Origin: Phallusia mammillata
Taxonomy: Eukaryota; Chordata; Ascidiacea; Phlebobranchia; Ascidiidae
Length of the DNA: 64,000 bases
Assembly (NCBI GenBank): GCA_003260075.1
Contig: QLIY01000204.1
Location: 62,001 to 126,000 of the forward strand
Direction: 5' to 3'
Below are positions 34,701 to 45,000 of the stretch, one piece after another. The translations under genes and the position numbers were made by a program. Numbering within the stretch: position 1 is the stretch's first letter; each line of letters starts with the position of its first letter. The notes under the pieces were generated by a model, which was given only the letters and a program-made list of their open reading frames with translations, made no database searches and had not been told where the DNA came from.

Positions 34701-35541
34701 TAAATTGTTTTAGGCTGTAGGCCTATGATTAAATATAGAGCATATATGCTATAGCATAGGCTATTATAGAAAATAAAGAATATTTAAGTTCATGGACTTT
34801 AAACGAATAATACGTTGATATTTTTTCCCCTTTTCAGATGAAATGTGCCCCCGTTTGACGTTTTCAGTCAGCAAGGGAGTTACCCTCGTCGAGCCAGTAA
34901 GGGGGCGCAAATATCCCGTTATGAAAACTGTGAGGTACATGATACCTATATAGGCCTAAAAGATTTATGGAACACAACGTTATGTTCGTTAGCCTAGGCT
35001 ACTACAAGTTAGTTAAATTTGTTTAAAAGAAATATTTAATCGACATATGTGCTGAGTTCAAAAGATCTAACTGTTTTGGGTTTAAACGTGTATCAACGTC
35101 GTTTACCTCCTGTAATGCGAAATTGGTTCCGAAGAATTTTATAACCCGGTCCAAAAAACTCGTAATAGATATTTTGTTTTGTGGTAACGCCTTTTGGTGA
35201 TTTTGTGAACTGAGGCGTCAAAAAAGTATTTGACTGGATGAAACTTCTGCAGTATTACGGCGTTGGTGTAACAAAAATGCGACTGTTAGAAAACACCTAA
35301 CGCGAAATATACAAAATTTAGAGACTTGATGAAGCCTTCTGGGAAACACATTTGTTTAAACTTTTTCAGTCGTAGTCCCGACATTCGAGTTGTGCTTGAT
35401 TCCGCCTCGTTGGGATTCACTGCTAGAAGACCGACTCCTCGAACAACAACCGGCAAAACTCTACCTCGCGTAAATCAGAGACGAACAGGATTGATTGACA
35501 CCGCTCTACTCGAACAATTTGCAAAAAATTCTTACAACTGA
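19732..35541 (+). CDS. RGS22: regulator of G-protein signalling 22-like protein, multiple RGS domains, 26 exons
   Basis: Exons: 19732-19744, 19904-19989, 20059-20136, 20204-20354, 20396-20433, 21734-22018, 22430-22607, 24380-24602, 25118-25550, 25902-26021, 26213-26364, 27604-27712, 28754-28990, 29474-29692, 30192-30390, 30752-30853, 31397-31577, 32166-32396, 33016-33205, 33470-33629, 33748-33913, 33973-34111, 34215-34339, 34437-34690, 34838-34934, 35370-35541. Phases close on about 1445 residues (human about 1264). The N-terminus (FIDYFNKFASLP, then NYWVPRYVAVATIS) resembles RGS22. A long charged Ser/Arg/Glu-rich linker spans about 277-622. RGS-like regions follow near 640-775 (NPFRQFLVNTDNGEMTDYLKF), 935-1075 (HLEFFKRYLKAYRADTPFIF) and 1110-1275 (FDLLENDLRFWREIE to FPLLLTFWKRF). 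RGS22 binds G-alpha subunits and is testis-enriched in mammals. Weak points: 41-base intron 4, the GC donor after 27712, the acceptor at 28754. Exons 10, 11, 13, 16, 25 and 26 have full or partial duplicates. Confidence 0.85.
20483..20777. mobile_element. hAT-type MITE, TSD GTTTATAG
   Basis: A 295-base element starts CAAAGGTGGGCAAGC and ends GGTTGCCCACCCCTG. Perfect 8-bp repeats GTTTATAG flank it at 20475-20482 and 20778-20785. The ends match the CAGGGGTGGGCAA type common among hAT elements. No coding capacity. It lies in an RGS22 intron. Confidence 0.9.
21397..21710. mobile_element. hAT-type MITE just upstream of RGS22 exon 6
   Basis: The 314-base element begins CAGGGTGGTCCAA and ends TGTGATCACCCTG. 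Flanks CTGTACAA and TTGTATAA agree in 6 of 8 positions, as an aged target duplication would. It ends 23 bases before the exon at 21734, so it supplies the DNA next to that acceptor. Confidence 0.75.
22602..22997. repeat. copies with two poly-C runs, 22677-22686 and 22791-22800
   Basis: Bases 22602-22790 and 22800-22997 are copies of the RGS22 exon 7 donor region. In the first copy ten C stand where the second has 22 other bases (22882-22903), so this run replaces sequence. The run at 22791 joins the two copies. Confidence 0.85.
22977..23193. mobile_element. hAT-type MITE, TSD TCCTATAC
   Basis: The element begins CATGTAGTTCTCAAAC and ends GTTTCAGAACCACTG, close to the CAGTGGTTCTCAA type of hAT terminus. 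Perfect 8-bp repeats TCCTATAC lie at 22969-22976 and 23194-23201. Related pieces in the opposite orientation occur at 26458-26581 and near 27155-27183. Confidence 0.85.
23169..23924. repeat. copies around poly-C run 23679-23689 with extra sequence in one copy
   Basis: Bases 23169-23434 recur at 23690-23924 with substitutions and small indels. Bases 23435-23678 are absent from the second copy and look like an insertion in one allele. Confidence 0.8.
23435..23678. mobile_element. possible allele-specific insertion rich in GAACC units
   Basis: After the shared GGGTTGTAAC, one copy continues CAGGGAGTCGAACCGG and holds many GAACC/GAACCC units, while the other copy continues without it. The right end is hidden by the poly-C run, so no target duplication can be read. 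A similar CCCGAACCCGACCCG patch occurs near 28366-28396. Confidence 0.4.
24173..24325. repeat. intronic copies around poly-C run 24243-24255
   Basis: Seventy bases (24173-24242) are repeated at 24256-24325 with two substitutions. Confidence 0.8.
25987..27045. repeat. copies around poly-C run 26582-26592, duplicating RGS22 exon 11
   Basis: Bases 25987-26446 and 26592-27045 are copies. Each contains the end of exon 10 and a whole 152-base exon (26213-26364, 26814-26965) coding the same protein stretch from AALRMSGTSSPGGENEG to SDFSGSR. After the shared part the first copy runs into a hAT-like end (CAGTGGTTTTCAAACG at 26458), the second does not. Confidence 0.85.
26458..26581. mobile_element. 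partial hAT-type MITE, cut by poly-C run
   Basis: It starts CAGTGGTTTTCAAACG and contains GCGACGC and CGCGACGCACCAG blocks that are the inverse of the element at 22977-23193. The other end is lost at the poly-C run. Confidence 0.6.
27084..27260. repeat. copies around poly-C run 27131-27142
   Basis: A block ending AATTTGTGTA (27084-27130) recurs at 27207-27257. Between the run and the second copy lies part of the hAT-like element (GCGACGCCCTTGGAAAATTG). Confidence 0.7.
27977..28580. repeat. copies with poly-C runs 27977-28002 and 28101-28111
   Basis: Bases 28003-28100 recur at 28483-28580 with two or three substitutions. The first run has 26 C, the longest in the window. Between the copies lies unshared sequence in an RGS22 intron. 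Confidence 0.8.
28912..29105. repeat. copies around poly-C run 29004-29013 in an RGS-domain exon
   Basis: Bases 28912-29003 and 29014-29105 are copies of the 3' part of RGS22 exon 13 plus its donor. The frame stays open through the run, so a naive ORF shows KFWQDVESIRWDYKFGN twice with a Pro stretch between. The spliced model ends at 28990. Confidence 0.85.
30434..30704. repeat. intronic copies around poly-C run 30565-30574
   Basis: About 130 bases (30434-30564) recur at 30575-30704 with a few substitutions. Confidence 0.8.
30810..31047. repeat. copies around poly-C run 30924-30933, including the end of RGS22 exon 16
   Basis: Bases 30810-30923 recur at 30934-31047. Both contain the coding stretch DGKIRTPSPPKVVIG and its donor. 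Confidence 0.85.
31683..31876 (+). mobile_element. tRNA-derived SINE in RGS22 intron
   Basis: A perfect polymerase III A box, TGGCCGAGTGG (31685-31695), is followed by a degenerate B box near 31728-31739 (better kept in the copy near 31962 as GGTTCTAATCC). The tail is AAAC-rich (ACAAACAAAC). The lack of tRNA folding downstream and the A-rich tail point to a SINE, not a tRNA gene. Confidence 0.7.
31710..32161. repeat. copies around poly-C run 31929-31940
   Basis: Bases 31710-31926 and 31941-32161 are copies of the SINE body and following intron, with several substitutions. The second copy runs directly into the acceptor of RGS22 exon 18. Confidence 0.85.
32435..32570 (+). mobile_element. second tRNA-derived SINE-like element
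   Basis: TGGCCCAATGG (32447-32457) resembles an A box with one mismatch and GGTTCGAGCCC (32528-32538) a B box with one mismatch, about 80 bases apart. An AT-rich tail with AATAAA follows. It begins about 40 bases after the donor at 32396. Confidence 0.55.
33312..33357. repeat. TA microsatellite with GGCTATA flanks
   Basis: About ten TA units lie between two TTGGCTATA blocks in an RGS22 intron. Confidence 0.8.
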
Positions 35542-35633
35542 AACCGCGGGATGTAATACAAATCCTGAACTGGCTTTTTATTATTTTAGAAATTGTTATC
35601 ACAAAAATTAATGAATATTATCATAACAAATAA

Positions 35634-35639
35634 AATAAA
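35634..35639 (+). promoter_or_regulatory. poly(A) signal AATAAA of RGS22
   Basis: A canonical signal lies 93 bases after the RGS22 stop. It is repeated at 37271-37276 in the second block. Confidence 0.6.
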
Positions 35640-36391
35640 TTTTATTTAGGAAATTCGATTAAAGGGCATCGCTTTTTCAAGTTCAATATTTTGTTCACTA
35701 GAAAAAAGTGCTATCCGATTATTTGGGACAACTAATATTCATTCTTTCATTGCCAGCATAAAAATTTCTTAAATTTAATTTCGGTGAACAAATTACTTCA
35801 GCGCTTTGGATAGTTACCAAGTTATGCTTTTTTCGTTTTTGTCTCACGTAGTCAACACCTTTTTCTCAGAAACATTGCGAAAAACTTGTTACTTGTTAGG
35901 TTTGTTTAACGGAGTAGTGGGAGTTGGACTGTAGAGCATTGAATCTGTTTTGTCGTGGTAAACAATCGTGTCATTAAATTTCAAACGAACAAACATATTT
36001 ACAAGTATCGTAACGATCGTAAGTAACAGCACGAAGCCACGAACGTGTAAAATATAACTAACGTTTCGCCGACTGCAAAAAATGTCTATATTAACGGAAA
36101 ACCGATCTAATAGTGCATCAGTTAAGTGTACTACATGATACAACTATTGTCTATGTGTTTTATGCGGTTAAATTTATGATGTTAATAAACCTCCGTGTTC
36201 CATTCCCTTGCCTCATTCATTTTGCAAAATACTTATGTGTCATGCGTTTCTCTTCTTTCCAACCCTGGTGTGTGTGCAATTTTGCATGGTTGCTACTTGC
36301 TACTTGCTAGAATGAGAGTGCATGGTTGCTAGAATGAATAGTACTCATCTTTTATTTGATAGTAGTAAAAGAAAAACAAAATAATCTGGAT

Positions 36392-36392
36392 N
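36392..36392. other. single-N contig join
   Basis: Long homopolymer runs switch from C (10501-36391) back to G (after 36393) at this N, and the flanks are the identical 1.6-kb blocks. Confidence 0.85.
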
Positions 36393-36474
36393 ATAGGCTA
36401 TTATAGAAAATAAAGAATATTTAAGTTCATGGACTTTAAACGAATAATACGTTGATATTTTTTCCCCTTTTCAG

Positions 36475-37178
36475 ATGAAATGTGCCCCCGTTTGACGTTT
36501 TCAGTCAGCAAGGGAGTTACCCTCGTCGAGCCAGTAAGGGGGCGCAAATATCCCGTTATGAAAACTGTGAGGTACATGATACCTATATAGGCCTAAAAGA
36601 TTTATGGAACACAACGTTATGTTCGTTAGCCTAGGCTACTACAAGTTAGTTAAATTTGTTTAAAAGAAATATTTAATCGACATATGTGCTGAGTTCAAAA
36701 GATCTAACTGTTTTGGGTTTAAACGTGTATCAACGTCGTTTACCTCCTGTAATGCGAAATTGGTTCCGAAGAATTTTATAACCCGGTCCAAAAAACTCGT
36801 AATAGATATTTTGTTTTGTGGTAACGCCTTTTGGTGATTTTGTGAACTGAGGCGTCAAAAAAGTATTTGACTGGATGAAACTTCTGCAGTATTACGGCGT
36901 TGGTGTAACAAAAATGCGACTGTTAGAAAACACCTAACGCGAAATATACAAAATTTAGAGACTTGATGAAGCCTTCTGGGAAACACATTTGTTTAAACTT
37001 TTTCAGTCGTAGTCCCGACATTCGAGTTGTGCTTGATTCCGCCTCGTTGGGATTCACTGCTAGAAGACCGACTCCTCGAACAACAACCGGCAAAACTCTA
37101 CCTCGCGTAAATCAGAGACGAACAGGATTGATTGACACCGCTCTACTCGAACAATTTGCAAAAAATTCTTACAACTGA
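36475..37178 (+). pseudogene. RGS22: repeated copy of the last two RGS22 exons
   Basis: Exons 36475-36571 and 37007-37178 repeat 34838-34934 and 35370-35541 without visible change, including splice sites and stop codon. No upstream RGS22 exons accompany them. They most likely reflect an unmerged contig overlap. If so, the N should be collapsed and the real 3' end is single. Confidence 0.85.
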
Positions 37179-38578
37179 AACCGCGGGATGTAATACAAAT
37201 CCTGAACTGGCTTTTTATTATTTTAGAAATTGTTATCACAAAAATTAATGAATATTATCATAACAAATAAAATAAATTTTATTTAGGAAATTCGATTAAA
37301 GGGCATCGCTTTTTCAAGTTCAATATTTTGTTCACTAGAAAAAAGTGCTATCCGATTATTTGGGACAACTAATATTCATTCTTTCATTGCCAGCATAAAA
37401 ATTTCTTAAATTTAATTTCGGTGAACAAATTACTTCAGCGCTTTGGATAGTTACCAAGTTATGCTTTTTTCGTTTTTGTCTCACGTAGTCAACACCTTTT
37501 TCTCAGAAACATTGCGAAAAACTTGTTACTTGTTAGGTTTGTTTAACGGAGTAGTGGGAGTTGGACTGTAGAGCATTGAATCTGTTTTGTCGTGGTAAAC
37601 AATCGTGTCATTAAATTTCAAACGAACAAACATATTTACAAGTATCGTAACGATCGTAAGTAACAGCACGAAGCCACGAACGTGTAAAATATAACTAACG
37701 TTTCGCCGACTGCAAAAAATGTCTATATTAACGGAAAACCGATCTAATAGTGCATCAGTTAAGTGTACTACATGATACAACTATTGTCTATGTGTTTTAT
37801 GCGGTTAAATTTATGATGTTAATAAACCTCCGTGTTCCATTCCCTTGCCTCATTCATTTTGCAAAATACTTATGTGTCATGCGTTTCTCTTCTTTCCAAC
37901 CCTGGTGTGTGTGCAATTTTGCATGGTTGCTACTTGCTACTTGCTAGAATGAGAGTGCATGGTTGCTAGAATGAATAGTACTCATCTTTTATTTGATAGT
38001 AGTAAAAGAAAAACAAAATAATCTGGATGAAAAAGTAACGCATTGTGTAGTGCAACTTGTTGTTATCAATTATATGCAATAAATATGTGTGAATTGAATT
38101 TAATATTGTTAAGAACTGGCTTATTACAAGTATTGGACTAGGTTTACAAATTCAGGTTCTTATAATATTATACTTACCATGTCTGCCCTTGTGAGTATGA
38201 TAGTTGATGCTTTTACTTTTAACACATTTTTGCATTACTACAGGCCACAGGGGAATTTGGTAGTCTTTCACTAATGCATGTAATGAGACACTTTGAACCT
38301 TTGTTGATCCAGTAGGCAATATCTCGGATGTAAAATAAAACAAATACTGAACAATAAAGTAGTCCACAATACCAGGCAGCCAAATATAGAACATATTCCC
38401 TGGGAAAGTACCTGGGCAAATCTCAAACAGGATGTCCCAGAATATTTGCATTCTTGAACAAAACTCTCTGCATTTTCCGAAAATTTATTTATTTGATCAG
38501 CATTTTTCGGGGTTATCACAATTAAGTGAAGAGCAGAATTTCTAATTACAATGACACATTTCCTTGTATATATATACC

Positions 38579-38715
38579 CAGGGTTTTTTTAAGGTTTGGT
38601 TTGGGTGACCGCTAAGTAGTTTTAAGAGACCGCAAGTGTTTCATTTAAATACCAAAAAATAGCCATATTTGCTTATTTGGGAAACGGTCCCCCAAAACAC
38701 CTTAAAAAAACACTG
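38579..38715. mobile_element. short hAT-like MITE
   Basis: The 137-base element starts CAGGGTTTTTTTAAGG and ends CCTTAAAAAAACACTG. Flanking TATATAC-like repeats are compatible with a degraded 8-bp duplication but lie in simple AT sequence. Confidence 0.6.
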
Positions 38716-38953
38716 TAATATACCAATTGACGTAATTATCTCTGTTTCTTCCTCGTGTATGTATAACATAATAATACTGTACTCTGCTGCCTTTTAATTG
38801 TTTTTTTTTACTAAAAGAATAAATCAGACTTTTTAGTTTGGGTTTAAAAACTACTTGGCTGCATTTTTGCATTTATCTGCCATTTGAATTTAAACTACAA
38901 CTAAAAAAAATGTTAAAACAATTTGTGTTTTAAATTGTTAAAATAGGGCCTAA

Positions 38954-39013
38954 AGACCTATATAGGCCTAAAAGATTTATGGAACACAACGTTATGTTCG
39001 TTAGGGGGGGGGG
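38954..39013. repeat. stray copy of RGS22 intron plus poly-G run 39004-39013
   Basis: Bases 38954-39003 match 34943-34993 (and the second block near 36580-36630). Unlike other junctions, the sequence after the run is not a copy of its left side, so this may be a chimeric join next to the NFAT5 start. Confidence 0.7.
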
Positions 39014-39019
39014 TAAATT

Positions 39020-42000
39020 ATGTCTGGTCACGAAAATTGGAATAACCCTCAACCTGATGGAGTCAGTAATGGGACGAGATCTTCCCAAGAAACTCTTTGC
39101 AATGCCGATAACTTGGGTAAGATAGGTTTTTAGCCAAAACTTTGTAATCTTTACATACACAGAATAGAACCAAATGAACCAAAGTTTTTTAGTATATAAC
39201 TCTAAATAGCAAAACATCTTGCTGCAAAAAAAAGTGTGGTTTTGTCAGAAATTTGTATGCAAAAATAAGTGGCAATGAAAGTTTTGCAGACTATCAAAAC
39301 AAGAATAAAAACCCAGCCTGCAGTTAAAAACATCAAACATTTCAGGCCATTACTAAATATGAACATCAAAATCAGTATTGAACCAGATTATTAATACACA
39401 TGACAAAATATAAACATAAAAATCTTAAGTTTGTATTTGTTTTTTAGGAATTGATGGAGAGGGCCAGCTGGAAGGAGCTAACATGGCCCAGCAGCAAACG
39501 GAAAATTTTGTTTCCGTATTATCAGTATCGGACACTGAAGGAATGCCGGAGAACATGATCCTCACTACAGACCCTCCTGCTCCGAATGCACATAGTTATT
39601 CTTCAGTGTACTTTTCGAGCCCTGTGGATATAGATGAAGATACTAAAATGTGCCCTGAGCCAGGCTCGCTACTTGGTAGTCGTGCACACAGTCCAAACCG
39701 AGGTGATATTAGCAGCTCCTTTGAGGCAATGGAGTCAGATGACACTGGGATGGATTCGGAATCTCTAAATGTAAATACACGATATCGCCCTGTGTGCAAC
39801 TGGCATCCAATTCAAAGCACCACAACACCTGGTGGTTCTTCTGATGAAGATCCATATTCATCAACTAGCAGCCGTAAAAAGCGCCGCAAGACCAAACGTT
39901 ACAGTGACTACCCGAAGCAGGCTTTCAGTTTCACTTCTCCACAAAGTTCACAAATACCGTCACCTAGTGGTGGTGAAGCAGGTGCAAATGAGACAGAAGA
40001 CTCAAGCACACCATTTTCAACCGGCCACAGAAGGTCAATTAACAGTTTGCCTTACAATGCAAACTTTAACAATTCAGACTCTAACCTGCCTGCAGCTTTT
40101 GCAAACAATTCCCGGAGACTCTCGAATGCATCAGAGAGCAGTCAAAACATGTCAATGTCCAGGTAAATTTCTTGATGTTAATAATTTGCCTAATAGAAAC
40201 TAGTTATCAACCTGTGGCCCCAATATGCAAAAATGTTTGTTGATGCTACATGCCATATTTGAATTTGATTCACAACAGTTTAGGTTGCACAGTACACAGA
40301 TGTCGTTTGACTAAAGCTTGCATTCAACCCAGTGTTGCCAAAATTATATATGTATTATAAATACTGCATTACCAAATATATACCATAACTGCAAAACAAG
40401 TTTTGGATGGATAGTAGATAGTAAAGTGTTTTAATTCAAAGGGATGCTCAAGGGGTAGTAAGCAACGACAATTTACCACCACACAATCAGGACCAAAGTA
40501 GGTCTGGCAGTACACGTCAGCACCGTTACCACCATCATCACAGGACATCAACCCCGAACTCTTCAACCGCATTAACGGTTCAACACCCTTCAGCAATTCA
40601 TAACTTAAGCCTAAGCATACTGGTTCAACCTGAGCAGCAGCACAGAGCAAGATACCTGACTGAGGGCAGTCGCGGCCCTGTGAAAGATGCATCCCAACAA
40701 GGGTATCCTAAAATTGAGGTATGCATTGTGTTTGGTTTGGCTAGAAACCATAATCACTCACTACTTTGGCTTGTGTTCAATGTTAAGGCATGTTAAAATT
40801 ATGCTTTGCAACTAAAGGGGCCTGGACAAACTTTTACACAATCCAGCTTTAGTTGAATAGTTTAATGTTTTCAGTAATTTGGTCAGCGTGCAGTTGATTT
40901 TGTTGCAGTCAAAAGTGTTGTTATCAGGATTCATCAGTCAAAAGTTTGTAAATTGCTTTGAATGTAAGGCATGCAGTTCAAAACAAGTTTATTTTTATGA
41001 AAAAAAATTATATTAGCATCTGTGATTGTAACAGTGACAACCAGAGCAGAAAAAAATAGGAGCAAAACGAAGTGTGAATGCTAGAGTGTAATTGTAGCAT
41101 GACCTATTAAGATAGAGCTGCATAAGCAATACATAATTTAACTGCAGTAACTAAATGTTAAAAGTAAACAAGATTAGCATAAAACATACAAAATTTATGT
41201 TAGTCTTCAGTTAGTTGTGAATGGAGTTCGAGTTAAGTATAGAACAAGTTAAGAAAGTCTACATTTATTAGTTGTCTTTGTTAGGAGTTCTCACTATTTC
41301 ATGTCTTCGAATTTACTGCGGACCAATGGTTTATATTGTTCTCAAACATTATAACTGACTTGTCTAACTTAATGCGAATAACTTTTGTAAGGTTTGCAGA
41401 CTACTGTGTGTTTGAACTGCGGTGATCGCTTTTTGCAATCACTCGTTGAGGTTTTAAATATCACGGAGCATTCAATTTGTTATTGATTCTTTGTAACCGT
41501 AGTGACCGGGACATGTAGCTCTGCTACTCTAGCAAGGCCTGCTGTGCGGTAAGTGCTGGCCTATAGTTTTAATATGTTTTGTGACAACTTTTTCTGGGTG
41601 CTTCTATATGACAATTTGCTATCACAGATAATGCAAAATGCAGTAGTAGCAGTGCACTATGTCTGAAGCTTGTCCACTGTCTTACAAAACAACTTCATAA
41701 TCTGATTCTAATTTTATAAACAACATATATATATATAATTACATTGCCATGCATGCAAACTCAGTGAACTACTTTCTTTTTGTTTGTCCACAATTTTGTC
41801 ATCAAAATGGTTAAATGGAAATAGAAACGTAGTCAATCTTTCCGATGTGTTCTATTTTTCCTCCATGTAAACTTTCAGTTGTTTTACACATGTTCAGGAC
41901 ACCTAAGTTACACACCTTTCTATTTTCACTAGTTGAAGGGCTATGCCGGCAAGACCACTTTACACGTTTACGTAGGATTGGAGTCGGAGGACAAAATTCG

Positions 42001-45000
42001 CCCTCACGGCTTTTACCAGGCTTGTAAAGTCACTGGCAGAAATACTACACAATGTGAAGAGGAAAATGTCAGTGGAACAAAAGTGATCAAGATTCCTTTT
42101 GATGCGCGTGAGCCAATAAGGTTAGTAGTGGTGATAGGTTTAAGCATCAAATTTATTCAACCCAACTCAGCAGTACTGTTCCATTGGCAGTAAAAACTAG
42201 AGATGTACCGAATATTCGGTTTGCCGAATTTATTCGGCCGAATCGGCCACTTTTGCAAAGATTCGGTTTGGGCCGGATAATTTGTTGCGATTCGGCCGAA
42301 ACCGAATCTTTTACGAGCACACATTTCAAGCGTTAAACATGTCTTCTGCTTAGTACCAACGAAAATCGCGCCAATCATTATGTTTTTAACACATTATCGT
42401 TTTCCCCACTGCAGACAACTAACCAGTAATTCATTGTCGGGTTGGCAATCATGCTCAAGGCAATGTTAAACCCCACAGAACTAAAATACTGACGAAACAC
42501 AACCATTCTGCACTAATTGCCTGATAGGTAAACTTCTATTTTCATGTCAAACGCGTAGCGTACGACTTCACGTGACATCATGGATGATTCGGTTGATTCG
42601 GCCGAATTTATTCGGCAAAACCACCGAATATGGGGGGGGGGGCGGCCGAATCGAAATTTCGTCGATTCGGTACATCACTAGTAAAAACCAACATGTATCT
42701 TTGCCTCTTGTCGGACTACAGTAATGATTTTGAACAATTCTATTGTATGTGGTTTTAGTTCAATTCTATTGTATGAACTAAACATAGTCCATATATATCA
42801 ACAACAAATATTGTCACATATAGATAATCATTCTGCTTCAAGAAACAAGGCAAATTGTGTGCATGATTAATACAAATGGTTTTGTACATTGTAAATTACC
42901 ATCAAATTAAAAACTGCAGTGTTGATTGTGTTGGAATATTGAAACTTCGAAATGCTGATGTGGAGGCGAGAATTGGGGTCAGGCAAGCAAAGAAACGAAA
43001 CCAAACTGTGAAGTTAGTCTTTCGTGTTGTTCTCGATGATGTTCCCAATGTTCCAAACCCTGTCATTTTGCAAGTGGCATCCAACCGCATTAACTGCAGT
43101 GAGTACTAACATTTGTTATGCTAAACATATTGCATGTAATGTTTTTCAAAAAAGATCGCACATATGTTTGTAGACAATAAAAGTTACAAATGTTTTTCTA
43201 TAAGTTAGCATATGGTTGATAAATGAAACCCTACATGTTTTAACATTGAGCAGCTATATATTTCCGACTTCGTGATAGTTTTAGTGCTTTTGTGTCACTA
43301 TGTTTTCTTTTAGTATGAAAATAAACACATCTCAAATCTTGTACTTCAGCCCAGCCTCCTGGTCAACCTGAAATCACCAAAAAGAGTTTAGAGCGTTGTC
43401 CTGCGAAGGGCGATGTAGAAATGTTTATCATCGGCAGAAATTTCCACAAAGGCACCAAGGTCATATTTCAGGATCCAGCGGAAGCAGATGGTAAGGATAT
43501 TATTGCCAAACCATTGTTGGAAAGCATTAATTAATTGCTATTGCAACGTATCAATAACATTTTTACCTTTTTTAGGCAGTCATTGGCATACAGTGGGCAC
43601 ACTTGACAAAGACAACTTTCATCAGGTATTGTCAGTAATATGCCATGTTTAAAAATAATTTAAATATGATGACATGAAGTTGTTTTGTTACACTGAAAAC
43701 ATTATTAAAAAGGCATCAATATAATTTAGTGGGTGTGTTTCGTAAACATTGCTCAACACTTCCTATTTTGTCAGGATGGTGTGTTTAGAACTGTCATAAA
43801 TTACTGTGTTTAATTAAAAACTGTAAATTTTGCCCTGAACAAAGGAAATGAAAAGACAGCCTGTACAATGACAATGCAAGTTTACAGCTAGTATTATCCT
43901 TAAACATGTTTATGTCTAGGTCCATTGCAAAAACCTATTTTGACTTGACTTACCTAATGTTTGGTCTATTTGCATATATTGTCTTGCGAATTGTTACATT
44001 TTTATAGAACGCACAAGTGTTAATCATATTGAACTGTGTTTAACAATTGTCATCTGGCCGCATGTTTCACTAAAATCCTTTAAGTGCAAGGTATTAATCA
44101 AAAAGTCCACATTGAGGATTTGCCAAACCAAATCGAAACTTTCTATTTAATACCAGTACATCTTCAGTCTGATTTACTTCAAAGGTGTTTTCACAGAGGC
44201 ATACCACACTTTCTCCCACCATATAATTCTATTCAAAACTGTTCAAAAAATGCCTTATGTAATCAAAGGGGAGCGTAGTCAACATTAAACCTTTTATTGA
44301 GATGGTTCTTTACACCCCACTGGAGCGTGCTCTGAAAACAAACAGTATTGAATGTGCTGTTTGTGCTATGCCATTATGCTGCTTTATAACGTAAGGTGTT
44401 TCACCTCACGGTTGTGAAATGCCTGGTGCTCAACTCTGAATGCTCATATAAGGCTCTTTATCTATCCTACTTGCATTTGTAGCATTAGATTACAATATGT
44501 AATAGATTGGCCAATGAAAAACCATCCTGTAGTAAGAACTATAGCCTGAAACTATGTTATAAAAATGTTGTTTTTGTCGGAAGTTTCATTGTTTAATAGT
44601 AGTATATGTCATGTCTTTATTGTAGCAACAATTCAGTTGTATGTGTTTGCTGTATATATGCATACATATCTGGTTTAATGTGCCAGAATAAGGTTGGATA
44701 ATTGTGAATGGAGCGATTGACCCAGTACATGTGCCTAGCAAATACTTGTCATTCACTTTAAACTCATCAAAGCATTGCTGAAGTGTGCTTGACATCAAAA
44801 ATGCTTAAAACCCAGCCTGAAGTTTTAACAGCTGACAGATTGCTAGCTGCTGATTCTGTAATGTTACCAGTGACCACAGTCATATGTCTAAACCACATTT
44901 GCCAACACAGCATTATTCCAGCTCTGCATGGTTCCACTAGATATGGTTTTACTCCTTTTGGTAATTGATAACGAAACCGCCTAATTATTATGCTGAACCC

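Larger units (their letters stand above)
34757..38028. repeat. 1.6-kb direct duplication on either side of the N at 36392
   Basis: Bases 34757-36391 and 36393-38028 show no visible difference, with a constant offset of 1637. The N sits exactly between the end of one and the start of the other. The other duplicates in the window differ by percents, so identity here suggests one sequence at the overlapping ends of two contigs, joined without merging. Confidence 0.9.
38029..39019. other. spacer before NFAT5 with a MITE and a stray RGS22 intron fragment
   Basis: No gene is seen. It holds the short element at 38579-38715 and, at 38954-39003, a 50-base copy of RGS22 intron sequence (34943-34993), cut by the poly-G run 39004-39013. 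Confidence 0.6.

Noticed and set aside
36475-37178. Second RGS22-like gene end
   Set aside because: No visible difference from 34838-35541 and separated by a single N. It is better explained as contig overlap.
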